64,000 nucleotides of DNA from Sciscionella sediminilitoris (GTDB lineage Bacteria; Actinomycetota; Actinomycetes; Mycobacteriales; Pseudonocardiaceae), in assembly GCF_000737195.2 (NCBI RefSeq), contig NZ_JALM01000094.1, positions 1 to 64,000 of the forward strand, in the 5' to 3' direction. Shown piece after piece: positions 36,643 through 47,295 of the stretch (positions are counted from its first letter, which is position 1; each line of letters begins with the position of its first letter). The notes beneath the pieces were generated by a model. The model saw only the letters and a list, made by a program, of their open reading frames with translations. It was not told the DNA's origin and did no database searches. Position numbers and translations under genes: made by a program.

Positions 36643-37383
36643 ATGACCGAAAGCCTAACCGAACAGCGAACGCCCGGTCTGCTGCATCTGGACGCCAGCC
36701 ACGCCGCGGATTCGGTGAGCAAACGGCTCGCCGGGATGTTCGCGCGGACCTGGCGGGAAGCGGGAGGCACGGGCGGATACCGCTACCGGGACCTCGCCGC
36801 CGATCCCGTCCCGCTGATCGGGCCCGCCTACTGCGCGCTCGGGGTGCGCGTGGAGCGCTCCGGGATCGTCGGTGCCGCGGATGTGCCCGGGTACTGCGAG
36901 TCCGGTGCCGAGCGGCGGGAATGGGAGCACACCCGGCCACTGGTCGCCGAGCTGCGGGCCGCGCGGGTGCTGCTGCTCGGGGTACCGATGTACAACTTCT
37001 CGGTGCCCGCCTCGCTGAAGGCCTGGATCGACCGGGTGAGCTTTCCCGGGATGTTCACCGATCCGGTGACCGGAGCGGATCTGCTCGCGGACACCACCGT
37101 GGTCGCGGTGCTGGCCCGCGGCGGAGGATACGGGCCGGGGTCCCCGCGCGAGCACTGCGATTTCCAGGAGCCGTACCTGCGGGCGCACTTCGGCAAGCTC
37201 GGGGTGCGCGCGGACCGGATGCACGTGGTGGCCGCGGAACTGACCAGGGCGGGCGACATCCCCGCGCTCGCCCGGTTCGGCGAACAGGCCGCGCGGTCCT
37301 ACGCCGCGGCCCGGGAGCGGGTGCGGGTGCTGGCCACCGAGCTGGCCGAGGGCGTGCCGGAAACCGTCAGTGGGAGTGCCTAG
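36643..37383 (+). CDS. FMN-dependent NADH-azoreductase (flavodoxin-like fold)
   Basis: 246 residues. LLHLDASHAADSVSKRLAGMF near the start is the FMN phosphate loop. VPMYNFSVPASLKAWIDRVSFPGMF near 121-145 is the AzoR signature, and RGGGYGPGSP follows. These enzymes reduce quinones and azo compounds with NADH, and protect from thiol or quinone stress. A GAGGGAG site precedes the ATG at 36643. It is divergent from an ECF41-type sigma factor that probably activates it. Confidence 0.88.
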   Translation: MTESLTEQRTPGLLHLDASHAADSVSKRLAGMFARTWREAGGTGGYRYRDLAADPVPLIGPAYCALGVRVERSGIVGAADVPGYCESGAERREWEHTRPLVAELRAARVLLLGVPMYNFSVPASLKAWIDRVSFPGMFTDPVTGADLLADTTVVAVLARGGGYGPGSPREHCDFQEPYLRAHFGKLGVRADRMHVVAAELTRAGDIPALARFGEQAARSYAAARERVRVLATELAEGVPETVSGSA

Positions 37384-37386
37384 GCT
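37381..37386 (+). promoter_or_regulatory. -10 element of a leaderless uvrC transcript
   Basis: TAGGCT overlaps the azoreductase stop codon and ends 6 nt before the GTG of uvrC, with no ribosome-binding site. This suggests a leaderless start. Confidence 0.4.
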
Positions 37387-37392
37387 TGGGAT

Positions 37393-39405
37393 GTGGCCGA
37401 CCCTTCGACGTATCGCCCGGCGACGGGCACGATTCCCGAGTCCCCCGGTGTCTACAAGTTCCGCGACGACACCGGGCGGGTCATCTACGTCGGCAAGGCG
37501 AAATCCCTGCGGCAACGGCTGAACTCCTACTTCGCCGATCCGGCCGCGCTGCATCCGCGCACCTACCAGATGGTCACCACCGCCGCGGCCGTCGAGTGGA
37601 CCGTGGTCGGCACCGAGGTCGAGGCGCTGCAGCTGGAGTACAACTGGATCAAGGAGTTCGATCCGCGGTTCAACGTCCGCTACCGGGACGACAAGACCTA
37701 TCCGGTGCTCGCGGTCAGCCTGCACGAGGAATACCCGCGGCTGCACGTGTACCGCGGTCCCCGGCGCAAGGGCGTGCGCTACTTCGGGCCGTACTCGCAC
37801 GCCTGGGCGATCCGGGAGACCCTGGACATGCTGCTGCGGGTGTTCCCGGCGCGCACCTGTTCGGCAGGGGTGTTCAAACGGCACGGCCAGATGGGCCGCC
37901 CCTGCCTGCTCGGGTACATCGACAAGTGCTCGGCCCCGTGCGTCGGGCGGGTGGACGCCGCGGAACACCGCGCGATCGTGGAGGAGTTCTGCGACTTCCT
38001 CGCCGGGAAGACGGACGCGATGGTGCGCAGGCTCGAGAAGCAGATGCAGGAAGCCTCCGCGGAGCTCGAATTCGAGCGCGCCGCCCGGTTGCGGGACGAC
38101 GTCGCCGCGCTGCGCAGGGCGGTGGAGAAGCAGGCCGTGGTGCTCGGCGACGGCACCGATGCCGATGTGGTCGGTTTCGCCACCGATGAGCTCCAGGCAG
38201 CCGTGCAGGTGTTCCACGTGCGCGGCGGACGGGTGCGCGGCCAGCGCGGCTGGGTGATCGACATCGTCGAACAGCAGGGCCTGCCCGAGCTGGTCGGGCA
38301 CTTCCTCTCGCAGTTCTACGGCGACCAGGCCGATCTGGACGCCCAGGCGGACGCCGGGGGCAGCCCGGTGCCGCGCGAGGTGCTCGTTCCCGAACTGCCC
38401 CCGGAGCACGAGGCGATGACCGAATGGCTTTCCGGGCTGCGCAGCGCGCACGAGAACCGCGCGGCGAAGGTGCGGTTGCGGGTGGCCCAGCGCGGGGACA
38501 AGCGCACCCTCGCCGAGACCGTGGAGCGCAACGCCAAGGAAGCGTTCACCCAGCACAAGCTCCGCCGCGCGGGGGACCTGAGCGCGCGCTCGGCGGCGCT
38601 GTCCGAGCTGCAGGAGGCACTCGCGCTGGACGAGGCGCCGCTGCGCATCGAGTGCGTGGACGTCTCGCACGTGCAGGGCACCGATGTGGTCGCCTCGCTC
38701 GTCGTGTTCGAGGACGGGCTGGCCCGTAAGTCCGAGTACCGCCGGTTCGCCATCCGGGAGGGCGCCGAACAGGGCGATGTCGGCTCGATCGCGGAGGTCA
38801 CCCGTCGCCGGTTCGCGCGTTACCAGGCCGAACAGGAGCAGACGGCGGACGAGAACGAGAACCTGCCCGCCGGGATCGATCCGGAGACGGGCCGGCCGCG
38901 CAAGTTCGCCTACGCCCCGAACCTGTACGTGGTCGACGGTGGTGCCCCCCAGGTGGCCGCCGCCTCCGATGTGCTCGCCGAGCTGGGCATCACCGAGGTG
39001 GCGGTGATCGGCCTGGCGAAGCGGCTCGAGGAGGTGTGGCTGCCCGGCGAGGAGGACCCGGCGATCCTGCCGCGCACCAGCGAGGCGCTCTACCTGCTGC
39101 AGCGGGTGCGGGACGAGGCGCACCGGTTCGCGATCACCTACCACCGGCAGAAACGCGGCAAGCGGATGACCACTTCCGCCCTGGATTCCATCGCCGGACT
39201 GGGCCAGACTCGCAAGACGGCCCTGCTCAAGCACTTCGGTTCGGTGAAGAAACTCAAGGCCGCCAGCGTCGAGGAGATCAGCGCGGTGCAAGGTATCGGG
39301 CAACACACCGCGCAGACCGTGCACACGGCCCTGCGCGGTGGAAACGGGGAAGGCGAGAGCGGGGAGAACAAGGATGACCGAGGCAGCAATGACCGAGAAG
39401 GGTGA
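37393..39405 (+). CDS. uvrC: Excinuclease ABC subunit C
   Basis: 670 residues. It makes the two incisions in nucleotide excision repair with UvrB. The GIY-YIG nuclease domain is at about 15-95 ([29 protein letters not shown]). The UVR motif that contacts UvrB is near 215 ([20 protein letters not shown]). The RNase H-like second nuclease starts near 415 ([24 protein letters not shown]). A helix-hairpin-helix pair at the C-terminus reads [20 protein letters not shown]. The last 32 bases overlap rapZ. Confidence 0.95.
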   Translation: MADPSTYRPATGTIPESPGVYKFRDDTGRVIYVGKAKSLRQRLNSYFADPAALHPRTYQMVTTAAAVEWTVVGTEVEALQLEYNWIKEFDPRFNVRYRDDKTYPVLAVSLHEEYPRLHVYRGPRRKGVRYFGPYSHAWAIRETLDMLLRVFPARTCSAGVFKRHGQMGRPCLLGYIDKCSAPCVGRVDAAEHRAIVEEFCDFLAGKTDAMVRRLEKQMQEASAELEFERAARLRDDVAALRRAVEKQAVVLGDGTDADVVGFATDELQAAVQVFHVRGGRVRGQRGWVIDIVEQQGLPELVGHFLSQFYGDQADLDAQADAGGSPVPREVLVPELPPEHEAMTEWLSGLRSAHENRAAKVRLRVAQRGDKRTLAETVERNAKEAFTQHKLRRAGDLSARSAALSELQEALALDEAPLRIECVDVSHVQGTDVVASLVVFEDGLARKSEYRRFAIREGAEQGDVGSIAEVTRRRFARYQAEQEQTADENENLPAGIDPETGRPRKFAYAPNLYVVDGGAPQVAAASDVLAELGITEVAVIGLAKRLEEVWLPGEEDPAILPRTSEALYLLQRVRDEAHRFAITYHRQKRGKRMTTSALDSIAGLGQTRKTALLKHFGSVKKLKAASVEEISAVQGIGQHTAQTVHTALRGGNGEGESGENKDDRGSNDREG

Positions 39406-40273
39406 CCGCGCCGGCATCGAAGTCGCCGTGGTGACCGGGCTTTCCGGGGCGGGGCGCAGCACCGCGGCCAAATGCCTGGAGGATCTGGGCTGGTTCGTCG
39501 TGGACAACCTGCCGCCGGAACTGATCGCCACCATGGTGGAGCTCGGTGTGCGCGCCCGCGGTGCGGTGACCCGCATCGCCGTGGTCATGGATGTGCGCTC
39601 CAGGGCGTTCACCGACGACCTGGCCAGCGTGATCAAGGAACTGGACGCGCAGGGGTTCAAACCGCGCATCCTGTTCCTCGAAGCCTCCGACGAGGCACTG
39701 GTGCGGCGCTTCGAACAGGTCCGCCGCGAGCACCCCCTGCAGGGCGGGGGACGGCTCGCGGACGGGATCGCCAGCGAACGCGAGGTCCTGCGGCCGCTGC
39801 GCCAGGACGCGGACCTCGTGCTGGACACGACCGCCCTTTCGGTGCACGATCTGCGCGGCAAGATCGAGGACGCGTTCGGCTCCGAGGCCACCATGCGCAC
39901 CAGGGTCACGGTGCTGTCCTTCGGGTACAAGTACGGTCTCCCGCTGGACGCGGATCTGGTGATGGACATGCGCTTCCTGCCGAATCCGTTCTGGATCCCG
40001 GAGCTGCGCGAATTCACCGGACTCGACGAGCAGGTGAGCAACTATGTGCTCTCCCAGGAGGGCGCGACCGAGTTCCTGCGCACGTATCACCAGCTGCTGA
40101 CCCTGGTCGGTGCGGGCTACCGGAGGGAGGGCAAGCGGTATCTGACCATCGCGATCGGCTGCACCGGGGGAAAGCACCGCAGCGTGGCGATGGCCGAGGA
40201 ACTGGCGAGGCAACTGGCCAGCGAGGACAACATGTCGGTCAAGGTCGTGCACCGCGATCTCGGCCGGGAGTGA
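39374..40273 (+). CDS. rapZ: RapZ-type nucleotide-binding RNase adapter
   Basis: 299 residues. The N-terminal P-loop reads GLSGAGRST, with Arg where most P-loops have Lys; this is usual in actinobacteria (it is also so in Rv1421). [11 protein letters not shown] follows. The C-terminal domain has [25 protein letters not shown] and [16 protein letters not shown]. In E. coli RapZ senses glucosamine-6-phosphate and steers RNase E; the role in actinobacteria is not settled. The start at 39374 overlaps uvrC; an ATG at 39389 is an alternative. It forms a conserved trio with yvcK and whiA. Confidence 0.9.
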   Translation: MTEAAMTEKGDRAGIEVAVVTGLSGAGRSTAAKCLEDLGWFVVDNLPPELIATMVELGVRARGAVTRIAVVMDVRSRAFTDDLASVIKELDAQGFKPRILFLEASDEALVRRFEQVRREHPLQGGGRLADGIASEREVLRPLRQDADLVLDTTALSVHDLRGKIEDAFGSEATMRTRVTVLSFGYKYGLPLDADLVMDMRFLPNPFWIPELREFTGLDEQVSNYVLSQEGATEFLRTYHQLLTLVGAGYRREGKRYLTIAIGCTGGKHRSVAMAEELARQLASEDNMSVKVVHRDLGRE

Positions 40274-40320
40274 GTGCGAACTGAACCCCAGCGCCCGGTG
40301 ACCGGGTGGGAAAGGCAGGC

Positions 40321-41259
40321 ATGAAGGCGGTCGCACTCGGCGGAGGCCACGGCCTCTCGATCACCCTCGCGTCCCTGCGCGAGCTCACCGACGACATCAC
40401 GGCGGTGGTCACCGTCGCCGACGACGGCGGCTCGTCGGGGCGCATGCGCCGGGAACTCGACCTGCTGCCGCCCGGCGATCTGCGCAAGGCGATCACCGCG
40501 CTGGCCGGGGCGGATCATCCGCTGCTCGCCGAGGTGTTCGGGCACCGCTTCGGCGGGGACGGGGTGCTCGCCGGGCACGCCGTCGGCAACATGCTGCTCG
40601 GCGGGATGCTCGAGGTGCTCGCCGATCCGGTGCGGGCGCTGGACGAGACGATGCGGCTGTTCGGCGCGCGCGGCCGGGTGCTGCCGATGTGCGTGAACCC
40701 GCTGGACATCGAGGCGGATGTGATCGGGCTGGACGCCGACCCGCGTGCGGTGCGCCGGATCAGGGGACAGGTGGCGGTCGCCACCACGCCGGGCAAGGTG
40801 CAGCGGATCCGGCTGCACGGCAACGGCGGGCCCGAGCATCCGCCGGTCGCCTGCCGGGAGGCGGTCGAGGCGGTACTCGAGGCCGATCTGGTGCTGCTCG
40901 GGCCCGGCTCCTGGTTCACCAGCGTGCTCCCGCACCTGCTCGTCCCGGAACTGCACGACGCACTCGTGGAAACCGCCGCCCAGCGTGTCGTCGTGGTGAA
41001 TCTGGTCCCCCAACCTGGTGAAACATCGGGATTCAGCCAGGAACGTCACCTATACGTACTGCACGAGCACGCACCGCGGCTGCGCGTCGACGCGGTGGTG
41101 GCCGATACTGGAGCGGTCGACGCACCGGGTGAGCTCCGGGCGGCGGCGACGGCATTGGACGCACACGTGGAACTGGCGGATGTCGCCCGGGCCGACGCGG
41201 GTGAGCGGCACGACCCGGTCGCGCTCGCCTCCGCGATCCGGAAGGCGACGCAGCGCTAA
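40321..41259 (+). CDS. yvcK: YvcK/CofD-like UDP-sugar-binding gluconeogenesis factor
   Basis: 312 residues. The opening VALGGGHGLSITLASLRELTDDITAVVTVADDGGSSGRMRRELDLLPPGD is the CofD/YvcK signature. VGNMLLGGML, GPGSWFTSVLPHLLV and NLVPQPGETSGF are also conserved. In Firmicutes YvcK binds UDP-N-acetylglucosamine and balances carbon flow to the cell wall; in mycobacteria the homologue is CuvA. The ATG at 40321 is 47 bp after rapZ. It sits in the usual uvrC-rapZ-yvcK-whiA order. Confidence 0.92.
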   Translation: MKAVALGGGHGLSITLASLRELTDDITAVVTVADDGGSSGRMRRELDLLPPGDLRKAITALAGADHPLLAEVFGHRFGGDGVLAGHAVGNMLLGGMLEVLADPVRALDETMRLFGARGRVLPMCVNPLDIEADVIGLDADPRAVRRIRGQVAVATTPGKVQRIRLHGNGGPEHPPVACREAVEAVLEADLVLLGPGSWFTSVLPHLLVPELHDALVETAAQRVVVVNLVPQPGETSGFSQERHLYVLHEHAPRLRVDAVVADTGAVDAPGELRAAATALDAHVELADVARADAGERHDPVALASAIRKATQR

Positions 41260-41272
41260 CCAGGTACGTAGG

Positions 41273-41278
41273 TAGCTT
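41273..41278 (+). promoter_or_regulatory. -10 element upstream of whiA
   Basis: TAGCTT ends 7 nt before a GTG at 41286. If transcription starts there, the mRNA opens with a 21-codon leaderless reading frame that contains four Cys codons and overlaps the whiA start out of frame (see findings). Confidence 0.35.
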
Positions 41279-41322
41279 GGTTGCCGTGTGTGGGACATGG
41301 CTTCGATGTGGGAGGTGTTCGA

Positions 41323-42309
41323 GTGGCGATGACCGCTGCGGTCAAGGATGAGCTGAGCAGGCTCACCGTCAAGAAGAGCTGCTGTCGTCGCGCGGAGGTC
41401 GCCGCCCTGCTGCGGTTCGCGGGCGGGCTGCACATCGTCGGCGGCAAGGTCGTCGTCGAGGCGGAGGTGGACACCGGATCGGTGGCGCGCAGGCTGCGCA
41501 AGGAGATCCACGAGCTGTTCGGGCATCACTCCGATGTGCACGTCATCTCCTCGGGGGGACTGCGCAAGGGGACGCGCTACGTCGTGCGAGTGGTGTCCGG
41601 GGGAGACGACCTCGCGCGCCAGACCGGGCTGCTCGACCAGCGCGGCCGCCCGGTGCGGGGGTTGCCCGCGGTGGTCGTGGCCGGTGGGGTCTGCGATGCG
41701 GAGGCAGCCTGGCGCGGCGCGTTCCTCGCGCACGGTTCGCTGACCGAGCCGGGACGGTCCTCGGCGCTGGAGGTGACCTGCCCGGGACCGGAGGCCGCGC
41801 TCGCGCTCGTCGGTGCCGCCCGGCGGCTCGGTATCCAGGCGAAATCGCGTGAGGTGCGGGGCGCGGACCGGGTGGTGATCCGGGACGGTGACGCGATCGG
41901 CGCCCTGCTGACCCGGCTCGGCGCGCACACCAGCGTGCTCGCCTGGGAGGAGCGCCGGATGCGCCGCGAGGTGCGTGCCACGGCGAACCGGCTGGCCAAT
42001 TTCGACGACGCGAACCTGCGCCGTTCCGCCCGGGCCGCGGTCGCCTCCGCCGCCCGGGTGCAGCGCGCGCTGGAGATCCTGGGGGAGGGCGCCCCGGAGC
42101 ACCTGCAGCACGCGGGGAGCCTGCGGCTGTCCAACCGGCAGGCCTCACTCGAGGAGCTCGGTCAGCTCTCCGAACCGCCGATGACCAAGGACGCGGTCGC
42201 CGGGCGGATCCGGCGGCTGCTCGCCATGGCCGACAAGCGGGCGGGCGAACTGGGTATCCCGGACACCGAGTCCGCGGTCACCCAGGAGATGCTCGAGGCC
42301 GAGGTCTGA
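41323..42309 (+). CDS. whiA: DNA-binding protein WhiA
   Basis: 328 residues. WhiA joins a LAGLIDADG homing-endonuclease-like N-terminal part ([31 protein letters not shown]) to a C-terminal helix-turn-helix ([32 protein letters not shown], about 280-312). It controls sporulation septation and cell division in Streptomyces with WhiB. The GTG at 41323 follows a GGAGG site by 7 nt; an ATG two codons later is possible. The upstream ATG at 41281 has no ribosome site. Confidence 0.93.
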   Translation: MAMTAAVKDELSRLTVKKSCCRRAEVAALLRFAGGLHIVGGKVVVEAEVDTGSVARRLRKEIHELFGHHSDVHVISSGGLRKGTRYVVRVVSGGDDLARQTGLLDQRGRPVRGLPAVVVAGGVCDAEAAWRGAFLAHGSLTEPGRSSALEVTCPGPEAALALVGAARRLGIQAKSREVRGADRVVIRDGDAIGALLTRLGAHTSVLAWEERRMRREVRATANRLANFDDANLRRSARAAVASAARVQRALEILGEGAPEHLQHAGSLRLSNRQASLEELGQLSEPPMTKDAVAGRIRRLLAMADKRAGELGIPDTESAVTQEMLEAEV

Positions 42310-42320
42310 ACCGGGTCCGA

Positions 42321-42326
42321 TAGGGT
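42321..42326 (+). promoter_or_regulatory. Probable -10 element of the gap operon
   Basis: TAGGGT lies 35 bp before the gap start, giving a short leader with an AAGGAG ribosome site at 42351-42356. The -35 is not clear. Confidence 0.4.
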
Positions 42327-42328
42327 GA

Positions 42329-43369
<1,041 letters not shown>

Positions 43370-43388
43370 CCGGCACTGGAGAGAGTCA

Positions 43389-44585
43389 GTGAAGACGCTC
43401 GACGATCTGCTCGCCGAAGGGGCGCGCGGACGGGTGGTACTCGTCCGCGCCGACCTCAACGTCCCGCTCGACGGTGCCACGATCACCGACGACGGGCGGG
43501 TGCGCGCCTCGCTGCCCACCATCCGCAAACTCACCGAAGCCGGTGCGAAGGTCGTGCTGCTCGCACACCTCGGCAGGCCGAAGGGCGCGCCCGATCCGGC
43601 GTTCTCGCTCGCGCCGGTCGCCGCGCGGCTCGGTGAGCTGCTCGGTGCGGATGTCGCCCTGGCCGGTGACGTGGCCGGGGCCTCCGCCCGGGAGGTCGTG
43701 GCCGGACTCGGCGAGGGCTCGGTCGCCCTGCTGGAGAACGTCCGCTTCGATCCGCGGGAGACCAGCAAGGACGACGCCGAACGGGCCCAGCTGGCCGGGG
43801 AACTCGCCGCGCTCGCCGGTGCGGACGGCGCCTTCGTCTCGGACGGTTTCGGTGTGGTGCACCGCAAGCAGGCCTCGGTGTTCGACCTGGCGACCCGGCT
43901 TCCCGCGTACGCGGGCGGGCTGGTGCTCGCCGAGGTCGAGGTGCTGCGCGCGCTCACCGGGGAACCCGAGCGCCCCTACGTGGTGGTGCTCGGCGGTTCC
44001 AAGGTGTCCGACAAGCTCGCCGTGATCGAGGCCCTGCTGCCCAAGGTCGACCGGCTGCTCGTCGGCGGCGGCATGTGCTTCACCTTCCTCGCCGCACAGG
44101 GTCACCAGGTCGGCGGTTCGCTGCTGGAAAAGGACATGATCGACACCTGCGCCCGGCTGCTCGCCGAGGCGGGGGACAAGCTGGTCCTGCCGAGCGATGT
44201 GGTCGCCTCCGCGGATATCGCCGCGGACGCCGAGACCAGCACCGTTCCCGCCACCGAGATCCCGGCCGAGCTCAAGGGCCTGGACATCGGGCCGGAGAGC
44301 GTCCGGCGGTTCGCCGAGGTGCTGTCCGGGGCGCGCACGGTGTTCTGGAACGGTCCGATGGGCGTGTTCGAGCTCGCCCCGTTCGCCTCCGGCACCAGGG
44401 AGGTCGCGCAGGCCATCGCGGATTCCTCCGCGTTCTCCGTGGTCGGCGGCGGTGACTCCGCGGCCGCGGTGCGGCTGCTCGGCATCGGCGAGGACGGGTT
44501 CGGCCACATCTCCACCGGTGGTGGGGCATCGCTCGAGTACCTGGAGGGCAAGGCCCTTCCCGGGGTGGAGGTTCTGGAATCGTGA
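43389..44585 (+). CDS. pgk: Phosphoglycerate kinase
   Basis: 398 residues. The substrate half has [12 protein letters not shown], the [10 protein letters not shown] basic patch and LLENVRF. The nucleotide half has [29 protein letters not shown] and the glycine-rich [11 protein letters not shown]. The GTG at 43389 fits the conserved N-terminus (VKTLDDL); a longer in-frame reading is the shadow of gap. The stop overlaps the tpiA GTG. Confidence 0.96.
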   Translation: MKTLDDLLAEGARGRVVLVRADLNVPLDGATITDDGRVRASLPTIRKLTEAGAKVVLLAHLGRPKGAPDPAFSLAPVAARLGELLGADVALAGDVAGASAREVVAGLGEGSVALLENVRFDPRETSKDDAERAQLAGELAALAGADGAFVSDGFGVVHRKQASVFDLATRLPAYAGGLVLAEVEVLRALTGEPERPYVVVLGGSKVSDKLAVIEALLPKVDRLLVGGGMCFTFLAAQGHQVGGSLLEKDMIDTCARLLAEAGDKLVLPSDVVASADIAADAETSTVPATEIPAELKGLDIGPESVRRFAEVLSGARTVFWNGPMGVFELAPFASGTREVAQAIADSSAFSVVGGGDSAAAVRLLGIGEDGFGHISTGGGASLEYLEGKALPGVEVLES

Positions 44586-45367
44586 GCAACAAACCGCTGA
44601 TCGCGGGCAACTGGAAGATGAACCTCAACCACCTCGAGGCGCTCTCCCTGGTGCAGAAGATCGCGTTCTCGCTGCCGGAGAAGTACTTCGCCAAGGTGGA
44701 CGTCACGGTGCTGCCGCCGTTCACCGACATCCGGAGCGTGCAGACCCTCATCGACGGGGACAAGCTGCTCATCACGCACGGAGCGCAGGACCTCTCCCCG
44801 CAGGAACCGGGCGCCTACACCGGGGACGTCTCCGGTTCGATGCTCGCCAAGCTGGGCTGCTCCTTCGTCACCGTCGGGCACTCGGAGCGGCGCGAGTACC
44901 ACGCCGAGGACGACGCACTGGTCAACAAGAAGGTCCGCGCGGCCATCAAACACGAGATCAGCCCGATCCTGTGCGTCGGTGAGCCGCTCGAGGTGCGCGA
45001 GGCCGGTGAGCACGTCGAGCACTGCAACGCTCAGCTGCTGGCGGGGCTCAAAGGGCTCACCGCCGAACAGGTCGCCGAGCGGGTGGTGATCGCCTACGAA
45101 CCGATCTGGGCGATCGGCACCGGCCGGGTGGCCACCCCGGCGGACGCGCAGGAGGTCTGCGCCGCGCTGCGTGGGGCGCTCACCGAGAAGTACGGCGAGG
45201 CGGCCTCCGGGGTGCGGATCCTCTACGGCGGCTCGGTCAAGTCGAAGAACATCGGCGACCTGGTCGCCCAGCGGGACATCGACGGGGCACTCGTGGGCGG
45301 TGCGAGCCTCGAGGCCGAGGAATTCACGAAGCTGTGTGCACTCGCCGCTGGCGGGCCACTGCCCTGA
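44582..45367 (+). CDS. tpiA: Triosephosphate isomerase
   Basis: 261 residues. Asn11 and Lys13 are in AGNWKMN. The catalytic His is in GHSERR (near 100), and the catalytic Glu is in [11 protein letters not shown] (near 173). The phosphate loop YGGSVKSKN and the final GALVGGASL are complete. The GTG start overlaps the pgk stop (GTGA). Confidence 0.96.
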   Translation: MSNKPLIAGNWKMNLNHLEALSLVQKIAFSLPEKYFAKVDVTVLPPFTDIRSVQTLIDGDKLLITHGAQDLSPQEPGAYTGDVSGSMLAKLGCSFVTVGHSERREYHAEDDALVNKKVRAAIKHEISPILCVGEPLEVREAGEHVEHCNAQLLAGLKGLTAEQVAERVVIAYEPIWAIGTGRVATPADAQEVCAALRGALTEKYGEAASGVRILYGGSVKSKNIGDLVAQRDIDGALVGGASLEAEEFTKLCALAAGGPLP

Positions 45368-45383
45368 GTCGCCCCGGCTGCGA

Positions 45384-45396
45384 GTATCCTGGATAC
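45384..45396 (+). promoter_or_regulatory. Promoter-proximal palindrome before secG
   Basis: GTATCC-T-GGATAC is a perfect 6-1-6 palindrome. It includes TATCCT, a plausible -10, 33 bp before the secG ATG. Whether it is an operator is unknown. Confidence 0.3.
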
Positions 45397-45422
45397 ACGG
45401 CGAGTAGAAAAACGGACATCAT

Positions 45423-45656
45423 ATGACATTAGCCCTGCAGATCATTCTGATCGTGTCGAGCATCCTGCTCATCCTGCTCGTGCTGCTGCACCGTGGTCGT
45501 GGTGGCGGCCTTTCCTCGCTGTTCGGTGGTGGCATGCAGTCGAGCCTCGCCGGATCCTCGGTGGCCGAGAAGAACCTCGACCGGATCACGCTGCTGGTCG
45601 CGGCGGTCTGGGTGATCGCGGTGATCGGCAGCGGACTGCTGCTCACCGTCGGCTGA
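45423..45656 (+). CDS. secG: Preprotein translocase subunit SecG
   Basis: 77 residues with two membrane segments (about 3-22 and 56-75) joined by a glycine-rich loop, GRGGGLSSLFGGGMQSSLAGSSVAEKNLDRIT, the SecG hallmark. It assists SecYE in protein export. Its place after tpiA is conserved in actinobacteria. The ribosome site is weak. Confidence 0.93.
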   Translation: MTLALQIILIVSSILLILLVLLHRGRGGGLSSLFGGGMQSSLAGSSVAEKNLDRITLLVAAVWVIAVIGSGLLLTVG

Positions 45657-45702
45657 TCGACAACCATATCCACGCACGCCACATTGACGGAGTGAGAACG
45701 CA

Positions 45703-46047
45703 ATGACCGGTGGTAACGCGATTCGGGGGACCAGGATCGGCTCGGGCCCGACGGGGGAATCCGAGCGCGGTGAGACGGCACCACGGCAGCGTGTGTCGTA
45801 CTGGTGCGCGAACGACCACGAATCACGGCCATCCTTCGCCCTCGATGCCGAGGTTCCGGAGACCTGGGACTGCCCCCGCTGCGGACTGCCCGCCGGGAAG
45901 AACCAGGAACAGCCACCACCGGCCCCGCGTGCCGAGCCGTACAAGACACACCTCGCGTACGTGAAGGAACGGCGCAGCGACGAGGATGGGAAGGCGCTGC
46001 TCGAGGAGGCCCTGCAGCGCCTCCGCGCCCGCCGCGGCGAATCCTGA
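45703..46047 (+). CDS. rbpA: RNA polymerase-binding protein RbpA
   Basis: 114 residues. MTGGNAIRGTRIGSGPTGE (N-terminal tail that reaches the promoter complex) is followed by the core RVSYWCANDHESRPSFALDAEVPETWDCPRCGLPAG with three cysteines. A C-terminal helix (KTHLAYVKERRSDEDGKALLEEALQRLR) binds sigma region 2. RbpA stabilises open complexes made by the principal sigma factor in actinobacteria. A CGGAGTGAG site precedes the ATG. Confidence 0.96.
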   Translation: MTGGNAIRGTRIGSGPTGESERGETAPRQRVSYWCANDHESRPSFALDAEVPETWDCPRCGLPAGKNQEQPPPAPRAEPYKTHLAYVKERRSDEDGKALLEEALQRLRARRGES

Positions 46048-46239
46048 ACACTGGTTTCCGGGACTTGAATACTGGTCCGGTAGCGGAACCTCCAGCGTCT
46101 CCCCGCTCCGGGATCACCTTCTCAGGTATCCCCATACATCACGGCGGTGCTGTCCTCGCGAGGAAACGCTGGAGAACCCGCCGCGGTGCCGGTTGGCTGG
46201 GTGGTGAAAGGCGGCTTCGCCGCTAGAAGATTTCAGTTC
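46048..46239. other. Intergenic stretch after rbpA, content unresolved
   Basis: 192 bp with no convincing gene. It contains a perfect 12-bp palindrome (TCCTCGCGAGGA, 46153-46164) and a small GCGGC-TTC-GCCGC hairpin near 46211-46223. Together with the strong terminator that follows, it could be the 3' untranslated region of rbpA or a small RNA. Nothing decides between these. Confidence 0.3.
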
Positions 46240-46286
46240 GCGAAAGGCCCTGACCAGGAAGATCAGTCCTGGTCAGGGCCTTTCGC
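46240..46286. terminator. Very strong bidirectional terminator (20-bp perfect stem)
   Basis: GCGAAAGGCCCTGACCAGGA (46240-46259) pairs without mismatch with 46267-46286 around a 7-nt loop. The foot of the stem contains AAA/TTT. It ends 13 bp before the histidine kinase stop, so it serves the convergent rbpA and kinase transcripts. Confidence 0.85.
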
Positions 46287-46299
46287 TGTCTTGACGTGC

Positions 46300-47175
46300 T
46301 CAGCTGGCCAGCGGGTATCGGGCCGAGACGGCGAATCCGCCGGTGGCGGTGGGCTCGGCGGTGAACCGGCCGCCGATGCCCGCGGCGCGCTCACGCAGCC
46401 CGGTCAGGCCATGGCCCCCGGAAGGAAGGCGCGGGCTCGGGATCGCCTGCGGTGCGAGCTGGGGTGCCGTATTGGTGACCGTGACGGCCAGTTCGGCACC
46501 CTCACCCGTGACGCTGACCAGCACCCCGGCCCCGGGCGCGTGCTTGTGCGCGTTGGTGAGCGCCTCCTGCACGGTGCGATAGGCGGCATTGGCCACCGGC
46601 CCGCTCACCGTGGCCGCCGCGAGCTCTACGTCGAGCTGCACCTCCGCGCCGTGCCGCTCGGCGAGCTCGATCACCTGGTCCAGGGTCTTGTCCTGGGCCG
46701 GGCGCAGCGCACTGAGCAGCCCGCGCAGTTCGGTGAGTGTGGTGGTGGCGAGTTCCCGGATGGTGGTGGCGATCTGGATCCGGTCCGCGTCCTCGGCCAC
46801 CTGGAGCGCCCCCGCCTGCATCGCGATCAGCGTGACCTGGTGCGAGACCACGTCGTGCATCTCCCTGGCGAGCTTGGCGCGCTCATCGGCGCGGGCCGCG
46901 TCCGCGGCGCGGCGGTCCACGCGCACCCGGGCCCGAGCGCGCACCCGGTGCTTGGCCACGGCGCGAAGCACCAGCAGCGCGCTCGCAAGCAGTCCGGAGA
47001 TCGCGAGGGCTGCGGGGATACCGAGGACGGGCGCGGTCGCGGCCACACAGCCGAGCGCGAGCGCGAGAACGGCGAGCGAGGCGAGCTCACCGCCGAACCG
47101 CAGGCTGAGCCGACGCGCCTGCCATCGCACCGGTGGGTGCTCGGTCGTGTCCGGGACGCTCAAGATGTTCGACAC
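46300..47175 (-). CDS. Sensor histidine kinase, NarL-partner (HisKA_3) type, orphan
   Basis: 291 residues. Two hydrophobic segments (about 30-50 and 53-72) anchor it with almost no extracellular loop. The dimerisation helix has EMHDVVSHQVTLIAMQAGAL with the phospho-acceptor His (about 107). The ATPase domain has the N-box EALTNAHKHAPG and the G-box GGHGLTGLRERAAGIGG. Such kinases normally pair with a LuxR/NarL response regulator, but none is adjacent. The GTG start follows GAAAGAGGG. It lies 120 bp after pgl and may have its own promoter. Confidence 0.87.
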   Translation of the reverse strand: MSNILSVPDTTEHPPVRWQARRLSLRFGGELASLAVLALALGCVAATAPVLGIPAALAISGLLASALLVLRAVAKHRVRARARVRVDRRAADAARADERAKLAREMHDVVSHQVTLIAMQAGALQVAEDADRIQIATTIRELATTTLTELRGLLSALRPAQDKTLDQVIELAERHGAEVQLDVELAAATVSGPVANAAYRTVQEALTNAHKHAPGAGVLVSVTGEGAELAVTVTNTAPQLAPQAIPSPRLPSGGHGLTGLRERAAGIGGRFTAEPTATGGFAVSARYPLAS

Positions 47176-47295
47176 GGTGCCCTCTTTCGCTGGTACTGCG
47201 CTGATACCTAGAGAGAGGGAGAAAAAGCCGTGACGGGACGATTGCGTACCGAATCCTGTGCGAAAGCGAACGTCGGTGCGTCCGATCGCGCATAT
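47176..47295 (-). promoter_or_regulatory. Upstream region of the histidine kinase
   Basis: 120 bp between pgl and the kinase gene. On the minus strand a TAGGTATCAG sequence (near 47200-47210) may supply a -10. No terminator after pgl is clear. Confidence 0.25.

Noticed and set aside
28697-37383. Genomic island or prophage
   Set aside because: The block interrupts a conserved core order, but it has no integrase, transposase, tRNA or flanking repeats, and its base composition looks like that of its neighbours.
36655-40041. 1128-codon minus-strand open frame
   Set aside because: Antisense shadow of azoreductase, uvrC and rapZ.
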